Part shown: in pieces, positions 43,607 to 52,004 of the stretch
Layout of the letters: every line of letters starts with the position of its first letter
Position numbering within the stretch: position 1 is the stretch's first letter
Assembly (NCBI GenBank): GCA_000739515.1
Contig: DF820455.1
Coordinates: forward strand, 937,238-1,001,237
Reading direction: 5' to 3'
DNA from: Candidatus Moduliflexus flocculans
Lineage (GTDB): Bacteria > Moduliflexota > Moduliflexia > Moduliflexales > Moduliflexaceae
Length of the DNA: 64,000 nt
Made by a program: the position numbers and the translations under genes
The notes under the pieces: generated by a model
Seen by the model: the letters and a program-made list of their open reading frames with translations, nothing else
Told to the model about the DNA's origin: nothing
The model's database searches: none

Positions 43607-45454
43607 ATGATTCGCTGGACGCTTCGCAAAAAGATTTTATGCGGCTATGGAGTTTCGCTCACCCTGACAATTATCATCTTTATCTGGGCGTTCATCAATT
43701 TGCTTCATCTTGGGCGAGCCAGCGACAACATCCTCAAACGAAATTACAAAAGCATTTTAGCCGCTGACCTCATGATGAACGCGGTTGATCAACAGAATAA
43801 CGCAGCGCTGTTGATGCTGTTAGGCGAGCGTGAGCAGATGCTCCGGCAGTTTCATGATGATGAAAGCCAATTCCTGCAATGGCTCGGCAAAGCTCAAGAT
43901 AATATTACTGAGGAAGGCGAACCAGAAACTCTTGCCGCGATCCAAACGACGTACTCATCGTATCTCACGAGATTTTCCGAAATCAATCTCTCTACGCCCT
44001 TAGAAAAAGACATGGCCCTTAAACTGTATCATGAAGAGGTATTGCCTCTCTTTATAAGTGTCCGCAAGCATTGCCTCACATTGAGAGAAATCAATCAGAT
44101 CGCCATGTTTCGGAGCAGCGAACATGCGGGAACGCTTGCCGAACAAGCGCGATGGTCGCTATTGATTATCGGGATTGCGGCGGTGGGGGTTGGCATCGGT
44201 TTCAGTTTATTGCTTTCGACCATTATTGTGAAGCCGCTTCAGCATCTTATGGTTGCCACAAAAAGTATCTCCGACGGAAATTACGAGACTGAGCTTGCGC
44301 CGCAATCATCCGACGAACTTGGGTTATTAGCGACCGAATTTAACCTGATGGCAAAACGAATCAAGGCATACCAGGAATTAAATATTCAGCAGAAAATTCT
44401 GGAACAAAAGAAAAACGATGCCATTTTGCGCAACATTGACGATGGCATCGTGGTCGTGGATGCGGATTTAAAAATCGTCACCATCAATGCGATGGCCATA
44501 AAGATTTTAGGAGTCAGCGAACAGGATTGCCACGATCGCCACTTTTTAGAGGTCTTTAACAACGAGCCGCTTTTTGAGCATATCAAGCAGACCATCGAGT
44601 CAGGGAAGCCATCTCGCCTCGAAGAGGGAAAAAACGTATTTTCCATCCAAACCGGCCAGGCGACGAACTATTACGAATTTTCCATCACCCCAATTCGCGT
44701 GAAAGAAACCGAATCGGTGTTTTATGCTGCGCTGCTGCTGCGCAATATCACGCGCCTGAAAGAACTCGACCGTCTCAAAAGCGAATTTGTGATGATTGCC
44801 TCGCACGAACTTCGCACCCCGCTGACCAGCGTTGATATGAGCATCGGCCTTTTGCGCGAAAGCGCGACGCCGAGATTAGACGAAGGGGAACGCGAACTGC
44901 TTGAGGCCGCGCATGAAGAGACACAGCGTCTCAAAGCCCTGGTCAGCGATCTGCTGGATGTCTCCAAGATCGAGGCGGGCAAAATGGAATTAGACGTTCA
45001 AACCGTATCGGTTGCGCCGCTGATTGAGAAAGCCATGACATTGCTGAAGGCGCAAATCGAGGCGAAAGGCTTGATATTATCGTCGGAAATTCACGACGAT
45101 GCGGCGGCGGTCAAGGCCGATGTCAATAAGATTACCTGGGTATTGACGAATTTAATGGCGAATGCGCTGCGCTTTACGGAAAAAGGCGGCAGCATCACGC
45201 TTTCCGCCGAAAAAGTCGGCGCGTATCTGCATCTGTCTGTGAAAGATACCGGCACGGGGATCCCCTATGAATATCAATCCAAAATTTTCGATAAATTCGT
45301 TCAGGTGAACGATAGCAGGAACGCGGGCGGGACGGGATTAGGGTTAGCGATCTGCAAGGAAATCGTGCGCGCTCATGGTGGCGCGATCTGGGTAGATTCC
45401 ACGCCCGGAAAAGGAAGCGTCTTTACCTTTACGCTGCCAATAGTATCATCATAG
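43607..45454 (+). CDS. Membrane sensor histidine kinase (TM-HAMP-PAS-HisKA)
   Basis: A 615-residue kinase. TM1 is at about 12-35 and TM2 at about 180-205, enclosing a four-helix-bundle-like periplasmic sensor. HAMP (about 205-260) and PAS (about 265-375) follow, then HisKA with His400 in ASHELRTPLTS, and HATPase with NLMANALRF, DTGTGIP and GTGLGLAI. There is no REC domain; the response regulator encoded 118 bases downstream is the likely partner. Confidence 0.93.
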   Translation: MIRWTLRKKILCGYGVSLTLTIIIFIWAFINLLHLGRASDNILKRNYKSILAADLMMNAVDQQNNAALLMLLGEREQMLRQFHDDESQFLQWLGKAQDNITEEGEPETLAAIQTTYSSYLTRFSEINLSTPLEKDMALKLYHEEVLPLFISVRKHCLTLREINQIAMFRSSEHAGTLAEQARWSLLIIGIAAVGVGIGFSLLLSTIIVKPLQHLMVATKSISDGNYETELAPQSSDELGLLATEFNLMAKRIKAYQELNIQQKILEQKKNDAILRNIDDGIVVVDADLKIVTINAMAIKILGVSEQDCHDRHFLEVFNNEPLFEHIKQTIESGKPSRLEEGKNVFSIQTGQATNYYEFSITPIRVKETESVFYAALLLRNITRLKELDRLKSEFVMIASHELRTPLTSVDMSIGLLRESATPRLDEGERELLEAAHEETQRLKALVSDLLDVSKIEAGKMELDVQTVSVAPLIEKAMTLLKAQIEAKGLILSSEIHDDAAAVKADVNKITWVLTNLMANALRFTEKGGSITLSAEKVGAYLHLSVKDTGTGIPYEYQSKIFDKFVQVNDSRNAGGTGLGLAICKEIVRAHGGAIWVDSTPGKGSVFTFTLPIVSS

Positions 45455-45471
45455 CGTTCGGTAATTATTTA

Positions 45472-45536
45472 CCACGAAACACACGAAAGACACGAAAATA
45501 GGACAAATTGCGTAATTGTTTACGTGTGCTTCGTGG
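45472..45536. repeat. Inverted repeat between kinase and response regulator genes
   Basis: CCACGAAACACACG (45472-45485) pairs with CGTGTGCTTCGTGG (45523-45536), one mismatch. It contains the CACGAAA word several times. Confidence 0.7.
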
Positions 45537-45572
45537 TGACAGAGTGACACTTTTCAAAAGGAGAAATAGATC

Positions 45573-46235
45573 ATGTCTGCATCAGTATTGATTGTTGATG
45601 ATGAAAAAAATATCCGCCTGACGGTTTCCGCCACGCTGAAAACGATGAAGTGCGAAACGGACGCTGCTGTCAATGGCGAAGAAGCGCTGGCGAAAATCGC
45701 GCAGAAGGAATATGATCTGATTCTGTTAGATATTAAAATGCCCGGCATGGACGGCATGACCGTGTTAGAGCGCATTCGAAAAATCGCGCCCGGCGTCAGC
45801 GTCATGATGATTACGGCGCATGGCACCGTTGAAAACGCGGTGGATGCGATGAAATTAGGCGCGGTTGATTTCTTGCAAAAACCATTCGCGCCGGACGAAA
45901 TCCGCCAGGCCGTCGCCCTCGTGTTAGACCGCAGAATCCTTGATGAAAAACGCGCTGCCAATTATGAAGAATTCATGGAACTTGCCAAAAAATATGTGGA
46001 ACAGCGCGATTTTCTCACGGCAACGGAATTTGTTCGCAAGGCGCTCTCTCTCGCCCCGACAAGACCAGAAGCGTTCAATTTTTTAGGCGCATTGACGGAA
46101 ATCAAGGGAGATATGTCGGAAGCGCAGAAATTATATCGCGCCGCTACCTCATTAGACCCGGCCTACAGTCCGGCCAGAGAGAATTTGAGCCGAACCACAT
46201 CCGGCCATGCGCAGAAGCGCATTCACCTTGAATAA
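45573..46235 (+). CDS. Response regulator with C-terminal TPR repeats
   Basis: A 220-residue regulator. REC domain residues 1-125 include Asp53 in LILLDIKMPGMDG, the conserved threonine/alanine in MMITAHG and the switch lysine in LQKPFAPDE. The tail (about 140-215) has two or three TPR-like helix pairs (LTATEFVRKALSLAPTRPEA, SEAQKLYRAATSLDPAY). There is no DNA-binding domain, so output is through protein contacts. AAAGGAG precedes the ATG. The stop codon abuts a MITE target duplication. Confidence 0.92.
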   Translation: MSASVLIVDDEKNIRLTVSATLKTMKCETDAAVNGEEALAKIAQKEYDLILLDIKMPGMDGMTVLERIRKIAPGVSVMMITAHGTVENAVDAMKLGAVDFLQKPFAPDEIRQAVALVLDRRILDEKRAANYEEFMELAKKYVEQRDFLTATEFVRKALSLAPTRPEAFNFLGALTEIKGDMSEAQKLYRAATSLDPAYSPARENLSRTTSGHAQKRIHLE

Positions 46236-46402
46236 TTGTAACTGATGTTACGCAGCGCCGCCGACAATTCCCCTCCTGGGAGGGGCAAGGGGTGGGGTCG
46301 TCCGTGAGTGATTGCTCGTGTCAAGAACCCACCCCCAACCCCTCCCCGGAGGGGAGTGTGCGGTCATTCGTCTCGAATCGGCTGCGTAACATGAGATTGT
46401 AA
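46235..46402. mobile_element. 154-bp MITE-like element, copy 2, opposite orientation
   Basis: The element spans 46242-46395, starting CTGATGTTACGCAGC and ending GCTGCGTAACATGAG. ATTGTAA flanks both sides (46235-46241, 46396-46402), a perfect 7-bp TSD. It is near-identical to copy 1 in reverse complement. The left TSD begins with the last base of the response regulator's TAA. Confidence 0.92.
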
Positions 46403-46416
46403 CTATTTAGGTTTCT

Positions 46417-46444
46417 GGAGTGCCAACGCTTGCGTTGGCACTCC
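46417..46444. repeat. Palindrome, family C copy 3
   Basis: Perfect 13-base arms GGAGTGCCAACGC and GCGTTGGCACTCC around TT, just upstream of the first trkA-like gene. Confidence 0.9.
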
Positions 46445-46467
46445 TAAACAATTACGAATAATCAATA

Positions 46468-46911
46468 ATGGGAGGGGCTATGGCGCAGAAACAAACACTG
46501 TTTATCGTGATTGCCGGATGCGGTAGAATCGGCGCATTTTTGGCGAATACGCTTAGCCGTCGCGGGCATAACGTGGTGATTATTGATCGGGATGATGCCG
46601 CATTTTCATGGCTTTCCGGCGAATTCAGCGGCTTTAAAGTCGAAGGCGACGCCATTGAATTTGCGGTGCTAAAGCAATCGAAAGTCGAAAAAGCGGATGT
46701 GGTCGTGGCGGTCAGCGAAGACGATAACACGAATTTGATGGTAGCGCAGATTGCGAAAACACTGTTCCAGGTGCCGAAGGTCATTGCCAGAGTCTTTGAT
46801 CGCCAGAAAGAAGAGATTTATCGTCAAAGCGGCATTGAGATCATCTGCCCAACTGCGATTGTCGGCGATGTGTTTTTTGATGCCGTAATGGCCCAAAGGA
46901 GCGCGTTATGA
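46468..46911 (+). CDS. TrkA-N (RCK_N) potassium channel regulator
   Basis: A 147-residue protein with one Rossmann RCK_N domain: IAGCGRIGAFLANTL binds NAD(H), DRDDAAF is the strand-2 acid, and EGDAIEFAVL plus VVVAVSEDDNTNL complete the fold. It lacks the RCK_C domain. It overlaps the next trkA-like gene by four bases (ATGA), so two separate subunits replace the usual tandem TrkA. Should gate TrkH, encoded downstream. Confidence 0.9.
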   Translation: MGGAMAQKQTLFIVIAGCGRIGAFLANTLSRRGHNVVIIDRDDAAFSWLSGEFSGFKVEGDAIEFAVLKQSKVEKADVVVAVSEDDNTNLMVAQIAKTLFQVPKVIARVFDRQKEEIYRQSGIEIICPTAIVGDVFFDAVMAQRSAL

Positions 46912-47564
46912 ATATTTTGATTGTCGGCGGTGGGGAGATGGCCTATTTTCTTTCCCGTTCCTTCATTTCCAAAGGGTACGCCGTGACGATCATCAATCGT
47001 CATGCTGACCAATGCACGCAATTAGCCCGGAAACTCCGCGCCACCGTCGTATTCGGCGATGGAAGCCTCCCGCAGATATTAGAAGACGCGGGGGCGTATC
47101 TCGCGGACGCCGTGTTAGCCGTCACCTCGCAAGATCAAAAAAATTTGGTGATCTGCCAGATCGCTCAGATGAAATTCAATATCCCGCAAACGATTGCGTT
47201 AGTCAATGATCCGGAAAATGAAGCGGTGTTTCGCAAACTCGGCATTCAGGCGATTTCAACCACGCGCATTCTCTCGAACGTAATCGAGCAAAAGACCGGC
47301 TTCGACGAAATTGTCAATCTGATCCCCATCGAAGAAGGCAAAATCAATGTGACGGAAGTCGCGCTCAACGAGGATTCGTCCATTCTCGGAAAATCCATGA
47401 GCGAATTAGCCTTGCCGGAAAATGCCCTGGTCGCTTGCATCATTCGGGAAAATTCCGCCATCGTGCCGCATGGCAATACCCGGCTTGAACGCCACGATAA
47501 GTTGATTGTCATGACCGTGCCGGAAAACCATGGCGCTGTTCTCCGGCTGTTGACGAATGAATAA
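46908..47564 (+). CDS. trkA: TrkA-like protein with RCK_N and RCK_C domains
   Basis: A 218-residue protein. The N-terminal Rossmann domain is ILIVGGGEMAYFLSRSF...FGDGSLPQILEDAG...LAVTSQDQKNL. The RCK_C domain spans about 135-215 (VTEVALNEDSSILGKSMSEL, HDKLIVMTVPEN). It joins the smaller RCK_N protein and TrkH in a potassium uptake unit. Regulation by NAD(H) or nucleotides is expected from the family. Confidence 0.92.
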   Translation: MNILIVGGGEMAYFLSRSFISKGYAVTIINRHADQCTQLARKLRATVVFGDGSLPQILEDAGAYLADAVLAVTSQDQKNLVICQIAQMKFNIPQTIALVNDPENEAVFRKLGIQAISTTRILSNVIEQKTGFDEIVNLIPIEEGKINVTEVALNEDSSILGKSMSELALPENALVACIIRENSAIVPHGNTRLERHDKLIVMTVPENHGAVLRLLTNE

Positions 47565-47624
47565 TTTTTCCGCGGATGTCCTCGTTCACAAGCCGACGAG
47601 GACGTCGGCGGGACGAAAATCATC

Positions 47625-49103
47625 ATGAGAAATACTGCACACTTGCAACATATTTATGCCGCGATTCTGTCTTATACAGGCGTGATTTTGTTAATCGTCA
47701 GCCTGCTCCTCTTAACGCCGCTGATGGTCTTGTTCTTCTGGCCGGAAGAAGCGCAATACAGTGTTGGATTTCTGCTGCCCGCTGCGATGCTTGGCGGGAT
47801 TGGCATATTGCTCTGGCGCGGTTTTTATCGCAAAGAATCGGCGGTGTTAACCGTGCAGGAAGGCGGCGTGATCGTGCTACTCAGTTGGGGTGCCGCCTGC
47901 GTTTTTTCCGCCTTTCCGCTGATGCTGACGATCAAGCTCAATTTTACGCAAGCGGTCTTCGAAGCGGTTAGCGGCTTTTCCACAACCGGGCTGTCGGTGG
48001 TGGATGTGACGACTGCGCCGAAAATGGTGTTGCTCTGGCGGACAATCATGCAATTTGCAGGCGGGTCGGGGTTTGTGATTATCATGCTCTCTACCATTGC
48101 GGGTCCCGCCGGGCCGGGGCTTTCGATTGCGGAAGGCCGCACGGATCAGCTTGTGCCGCATGTGCGCCACTCCGCAAAATTAGTGCTGTACATTTACGCC
48201 GGGTATATCCTTATCGCGATTGCCGCCTTGCGACTGTGCGGAATGAATCTGTTTGACGCCGTCAATCACGCCATTCCGGCCATTTCCACCGGCGGCTTTT
48301 CCACGAAAGCCGAAAGCATCGGCTATTGGAATTCTCCCGCGATTGAAGCCGTGACAATTGTGTTAATGATTCTCGGCAATTTAAATTTTCTGACATCCTA
48401 TCTGCTCTTGCGCGGAAAATTTAAGGCATTCGTCAACAATGGTGAAGTGCGTCTGTTTGCTGTTGTCGGCTCGATGTGCGTTATGCTTGTTTTTCTTTTT
48501 GTCAGCCGCCAGTTATATTCCCCGCTCTCCACAAGCGCGCGTGTCGCTGTGTTTGAAACCATTTCGGCGTTGACGACCACAGGTTTTTCCACCGTATCCT
48601 ACACAAATTGGAGCGATTTCGGCGTCTTTATCATGCTGCTGCTGATGCTGATTGGCGGTGGCACTTGTTCAACAGCTGGCGCGATCAAACAGTATCGCGT
48701 GTATCTGTTGTATAAAACGGTGGTGTGGGAAATCGCTCGCTTTTTCAAACCGAGAACCGCAATTGTTGAAAACGCTCTCTGGCAAGGAGAGCAGAAGGTA
48801 TTTGTCAGCGATTGTCACATAAAAAATGTCGTCGCCTTTGTGTTTCTTTATCTGGTCACGTTTTTTATCGGTAGCGGCATCTTGATGGCCTACGGCGTCT
48901 CCACCAGAAACGCTCTCTTCGAATACGCGTCGGCCTTAGGAACAGTCGGTCTGTCTGTCGGTGTTACCAGCATTTCAGCCCCCGCCGGAATGCTCTGGGC
49001 GGAAACCATCGGCATGTTTCTCGGACGTTTGGAATTCTTTGTGATTTTTGTGAGCGTCGCGAAAATCCTTAAAGATGGTTCGAGTTTTCTCAGAGGGCAT
49101 TAA
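47625..49103 (+). CDS. trkH: TrkH-type potassium uptake protein
   Basis: A 492-residue polytopic protein of the Trk/Ktr/HKT superfamily. Four pore-loop regions are visible: AVSGFSTTGLSVVDV, HAIPAISTGGFSTKAES, ISALTTTGFSTVSY and SALGTVGLSVGVTS, each with the selectivity glycine. It conducts K+ and forms the membrane part for the two TrkA proteins encoded upstream. A GTCCTCGT/ACGAGGACGTC inverted repeat lies in the short gap before it. Confidence 0.95.
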   Translation: MRNTAHLQHIYAAILSYTGVILLIVSLLLLTPLMVLFFWPEEAQYSVGFLLPAAMLGGIGILLWRGFYRKESAVLTVQEGGVIVLLSWGAACVFSAFPLMLTIKLNFTQAVFEAVSGFSTTGLSVVDVTTAPKMVLLWRTIMQFAGGSGFVIIMLSTIAGPAGPGLSIAEGRTDQLVPHVRHSAKLVLYIYAGYILIAIAALRLCGMNLFDAVNHAIPAISTGGFSTKAESIGYWNSPAIEAVTIVLMILGNLNFLTSYLLLRGKFKAFVNNGEVRLFAVVGSMCVMLVFLFVSRQLYSPLSTSARVAVFETISALTTTGFSTVSYTNWSDFGVFIMLLLMLIGGGTCSTAGAIKQYRVYLLYKTVVWEIARFFKPRTAIVENALWQGEQKVFVSDCHIKNVVAFVFLYLVTFFIGSGILMAYGVSTRNALFEYASALGTVGLSVGVTSISAPAGMLWAETIGMFLGRLEFFVIFVSVAKILKDGSSFLRGH

Positions 49104-49132
49104 TACGGCAGATTCATTGACGCGATTCATGT

Positions 49133-49480
49133 CTATTGTTCGACTTCGATTTGCTCAATATACATCTCGCTGCCGCCCTGCAAACGGTTCAGCCCGCCGC
49201 AGCGCTCGCATTCGATCTTGACGCGTCCGCGCCCTTCGAACAGTTCCCGGTATCCGCATGTTTGGCAGACGAATTCGGCATCTGTATATTTCAGGATGAG
49301 TTCAGCGTTCTCGGCGGCAGTCTCTTTCGCGAGTTCAGAGAAATACACTTCGAGGCAGGAGGGTTCGATCCCGGCTAAGACGCCTGCCACGAAGGTAATC
49401 TTTGTGATCCGCTGGCGCGGGGCAGGGAGAGCGTGGAGGACAAGATCAAGGATTGACGTGGCTATTGCGGACTCGTGCAT
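49133..49480 (-). CDS. hypA: Hydrogenase nickel-incorporation protein HypA
   Basis: A 115-residue protein. It starts MHESAIA, with His2 as nickel ligand, and has the zinc site CQTCGY...CERCGG near residues 74-94. ATG 49480 is chosen because the MHE start is essential; the longer frame to 49669 runs through the ferredoxin gene. It overlaps that gene by 35 bases and is last in the hydrogenase operon. It inserts nickel into the large subunit. No other hyp genes are in the window. Confidence 0.93.
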   Translation of the reverse strand: MHESAIATSILDLVLHALPAPRQRITKITFVAGVLAGIEPSCLEVYFSELAKETAAENAELILKYTDAEFVCQTCGYRELFEGRGRVKIECERCGGLNRLQGGSEMYIEQIEVEQ

Positions 49481-49784
49481 CGGGATTCTGAACCGGATAG
49501 CTCTGCTCGTTGCGCATAAAGAGGCACTTCTTGGGACACGCATCCACGCAGGCCGCGCAAAGAATGCACTTGTAGGGATCAATCGTCCAGGCTTTTTTCG
49601 GCTTTTCGACCAGCAGCGCATCCGCCGGGCATTTCCGGCTGCACAGGCCGCAAAAGATACAATTCGCAATCTCGATTTCGATATGCCCTCGGCTCTGATC
49701 GAAACTTTCGCGCTTGACCGCCGGATACATCCTGGTCGCCGGACTGTTGAACAGGTTCTTGAAAATATTGACTAATAAGTTCAT
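49446..49784 (-). CDS. echF: Two-[4Fe-4S] ferredoxin subunit of Ech-type hydrogenase
   Basis: A 112-residue polyferredoxin with CIFCGLCSRKCP and CILCAACVDACP, two complete [4Fe-4S] motifs as in EchF, HycF or NuoI. It relays electrons between soluble ferredoxin and the hydrogenase small subunit. Palindrome C4 separates it from the large-subunit gene upstream. The N-terminal 30 residues (LVNIFKNLFNSPATRMYP) match the membrane-module docking segment seen in NuoI-type subunits. Confidence 0.92.
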   Translation of the reverse strand: MNLLVNIFKNLFNSPATRMYPAVKRESFDQSRGHIEIEIANCIFCGLCSRKCPADALLVEKPKKAWTIDPYKCILCAACVDACPKKCLFMRNEQSYPVQNPDARVRNSHVNP

Positions 49785-49789
49785 ATTTC

Positions 49790-49877
49790 AGGAGTGCAAA
49801 AGCTTGCTTTTGCAGCGTGGTAGCGCCACACAATTGCCTGACTTCGTCAGGCTGCAAAAGCAAGCTTTTGCACTCCT
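49790..49877. repeat. Palindrome, family C copy 4, with two inner hairpins
   Basis: Perfect 27-base arms starting AGGAGTGCAAAAGCTTGC (49790-49816, 49851-49877). The 34-base interior folds as GTGG-tagcg-CCAC and CCTGAC-ttc-GTCAGG, giving a three-way junction. It lies inside the hydrogenase operon. Confidence 0.92.
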
Positions 49878-49885
49878 CGACATTT

Positions 49886-50971
49886 CTACCGCTCCGTACA
49901 ACTGATGCACGGATCAATGGATAACACAATCACTGGCACGTCCGCGAGTTCGCAGCCCGGCAGCATCGCCAGCAGCGGCGCGAGATTCGCAAACGTTGGG
50001 GTGCGGACGCGGAAACGGTCGAGATTTTTCGTGCCGTTGCCTTTGACATAATAAATGACCTCGCCTCGCGGCTGTTCCAAGCGTGAGACGAATTCGCCCG
50101 TCGGATTGCCTTTGACCGGCGCGGCGACCTCTCCGGCGGGAATGGTCTGAATCGCCTGTCTGATGAGGGACGCGGAGGTATAAAGTTCATCAAGCCGAAC
50201 CATCGTCCGGGCATAGGAATCGCCGCCTTCCTTGACGACAGGCTTGAAATCGAGGCGGCCATACGCGGCGTAACCGGTTTCGCGCAAATCCCATTTCACG
50301 CCGCAGGCTCGTAGCGTCGGGCCGACTGCGCCGAGTTCATACGCTTTTTCCGGCGTTAATGTGCCGACTCCGACTAAACGTTCTTTCACGCTGTAATCAT
50401 GAATGAACGGCGGCAGAATTTCCCTGAACTGCTTTTCCACGCGGTCTAATGCGTTCAAAATTTTCTGAAATCCGGCCTGCGTGATGTCCTTTCGCACGCC
50501 ACCGATCGTGCAGACCGACAGCAGCACACGCCCGCCCGCCGTTGCTTCCAGCGCGTCAAGAATTTCTTCGCGGCAGCGCCACGCTTGCATGAATAAATTC
50601 TCGAACCCGAACGCATCCGCCACAAGCCCCAAATAAAGCAAATGGCTGTGCATTCTGTGGAGTTCCGCCCAGATGACGCGCAAATAATTGGCGCGGTCTG
50701 GCACTTGAATATTCATCAAGGCTTCGATCCCCTGACAATAGCCCCAGGCGTGCATAAACGAACATATCCCGCATAACCGTTCAACCAGAAAGACGTTCTG
50801 ATGAAAATCTTTCTTTTCGGCGATTTTCTCAAGCCCGCGATGCACGTAGCCGATCATCGGCAGCGCTTCGATGACTTTTTCGTCTTGCAGGACAAGGCGG
50901 AGTTGGATCGGTTCTGGAAAGACCGGATGTTGCGGCCCAAATGGGATGATTGAACGATTTTCTTCACTCAT
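49886..50971 (-). CDS. echE: [NiFe] hydrogenase large subunit, group 4 (Ech type)
   Basis: A 361-residue catalytic subunit. The N-terminal nickel motif is RLCGICSFMHA (RxCGxCxxxH) and the C-terminal one is DPCISCTER, the DPCxxCxxR form typical of group 4. All four nickel-binding cysteines are present. It ends two residues after the arginine-containing motif, so no long C-terminal processing peptide is predicted. FGPQHPVFPEPIQLRL matches NuoD-like N termini. It couples ferredoxin oxidation to H2 formation and ion pumping, or the reverse. Confidence 0.95.
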   Translation of the reverse strand: MSEENRSIIPFGPQHPVFPEPIQLRLVLQDEKVIEALPMIGYVHRGLEKIAEKKDFHQNVFLVERLCGICSFMHAWGYCQGIEALMNIQVPDRANYLRVIWAELHRMHSHLLYLGLVADAFGFENLFMQAWRCREEILDALEATAGGRVLLSVCTIGGVRKDITQAGFQKILNALDRVEKQFREILPPFIHDYSVKERLVGVGTLTPEKAYELGAVGPTLRACGVKWDLRETGYAAYGRLDFKPVVKEGGDSYARTMVRLDELYTSASLIRQAIQTIPAGEVAAPVKGNPTGEFVSRLEQPRGEVIYYVKGNGTKNLDRFRVRTPTFANLAPLLAMLPGCELADVPVIVLSIDPCISCTER

Positions 50972-51031
50972 AACAGAATACGTGATGATGTGTAATGATT
51001 AACGTGATATTCAACGCAAACGGCGCAATCG

Positions 51032-51433
51032 TTACGTTTGCGTCTCTTGCGGCTTTTGCGTTATAACTCTGGCATCAATGCCGATGCCTGGCGTTTTGGC
51101 TAACGGCGCTTTCGGCGCATTTTCGCTTAAGATGAACCGACCGACGAAATTGACCGCCATATTCCAAAAATGCAGGTTGAACAGGTCTTGAATTTCATTT
51201 TCGACCAGCGCGGCAGCGAAATAGATATGGGAGACACTCGGCGCGTCTTCTCCTTTGGGAAGCGCAAGCCGCAGGTTATGAAATTCGTATTCCTTGTCGA
51301 ATTGGTAGAGCAGATCGAACGTATCCCCTAAATCGGTGCAGGTAATCGTCACAAACCGAAAACCCGCCTTTTTGATGCGATAGACCTGTTCGGACATATT
51401 TTCCAATGTAATCTCGCGGACATTCTCCAACAT
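51032..51433 (-). CDS. echD: EchD/NuoC-like hydrogenase subunit
   Basis: A 133-residue protein between the small and large subunit genes. FVTITCTDLGDTFDLLYQFD and SHIYFAAALVENEIQDLFNL resemble NuoC/EchD (30-kDa complex I subunit), shortened as in Ech enzymes. It helps dock the large subunit. Nine bases separate it from echC. Confidence 0.82.
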   Translation of the reverse strand: MLENVREITLENMSEQVYRIKKAGFRFVTITCTDLGDTFDLLYQFDKEYEFHNLRLALPKGEDAPSVSHIYFAAALVENEIQDLFNLHFWNMAVNFVGRFILSENAPKAPLAKTPGIGIDARVITQKPQETQT

Positions 51434-51442
51434 AAATGCGCC

Positions 51443-51919
51443 TCACTCAGACATCGCCACAACAGTATATTTCGGTTTTTCCGCGCGTTGCACTTGTTCG
51501 CCCCGACTTTTTTGAACCAGGATATTCGCGGCTTCGAGAATGCCATCAATCATGGATTCGGGGCGCGGCGGACAACCCGGCACGAAGACATCCACCGGAA
51601 TCACCTTATCCACGCCGCCGAGCACATTATAGCCTTCCGCGAACACGCCGCCGGACGACGAACAGACACCCAACGCCACCACGACTTTCGGATCAGGCAT
51701 CTGATTGTACACGTTCAGCAGCACTCGCGCATTTCGATGATTGACTGAGCCGGTCACAACCAGCACGTCGGCGTGTTTGGGATTGCCGATATGCAGAATG
51801 CCGAAACGTTCGAGATCATACATCGGCGTCAGGCAGGCTAAAAACTCAATATCGCAGCCGTTGCAGCTATTGCAATTATAATGCACGACCCAAGGGGATT
51901 TGGCGAGTGAATTATTCAT
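51443..51919 (-). CDS. echC: [NiFe] hydrogenase small subunit, EchC/NuoB-like
   Basis: A 158-residue subunit that holds the proximal [4Fe-4S] cluster. Cysteines are in NCNSCNGCDIE, ALGVCSSSGG and VPGCPPRPE, the NuoB/EchC arrangement. VTGSVNHRNARVL is also family-typical. It passes electrons from the ferredoxin subunit to the nickel site. Palindrome C5 lies between it and echB. Confidence 0.93.
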   Translation of the reverse strand: MNNSLAKSPWVVHYNCNSCNGCDIEFLACLTPMYDLERFGILHIGNPKHADVLVVTGSVNHRNARVLLNVYNQMPDPKVVVALGVCSSSGGVFAEGYNVLGGVDKVIPVDVFVPGCPPRPESMIDGILEAANILVQKSRGEQVQRAEKPKYTVVAMSE

Positions 51920-51934
51920 AATTTGTAATTATTT

Positions 51935-51998
51935 AGGAGTGCCACCACTTGCGTTGGCAACGCAATAACGTCGCGCCGCCAAACACGCGCGCACTCCT
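51935..51998. repeat. Degenerate palindrome, family C copy 5
   Basis: Outer AGGAGTGC and GCACTCCT (51935-51942, 51991-51998) are intact, while the interior (TTGCGTTGGC, GCGCCGCCAA) is diverged. It lies in the gap between echB and echC. Confidence 0.7.
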
Positions 51999-52004
51999 GA
52001 ATAC

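Noticed and set aside
49790..49877. Cloverleaf-like fold as a tRNA gene
   Set aside because: The 27-bp closing stem, lack of tRNA consensus bases and presence of related palindromes elsewhere show it is a family C repeat.
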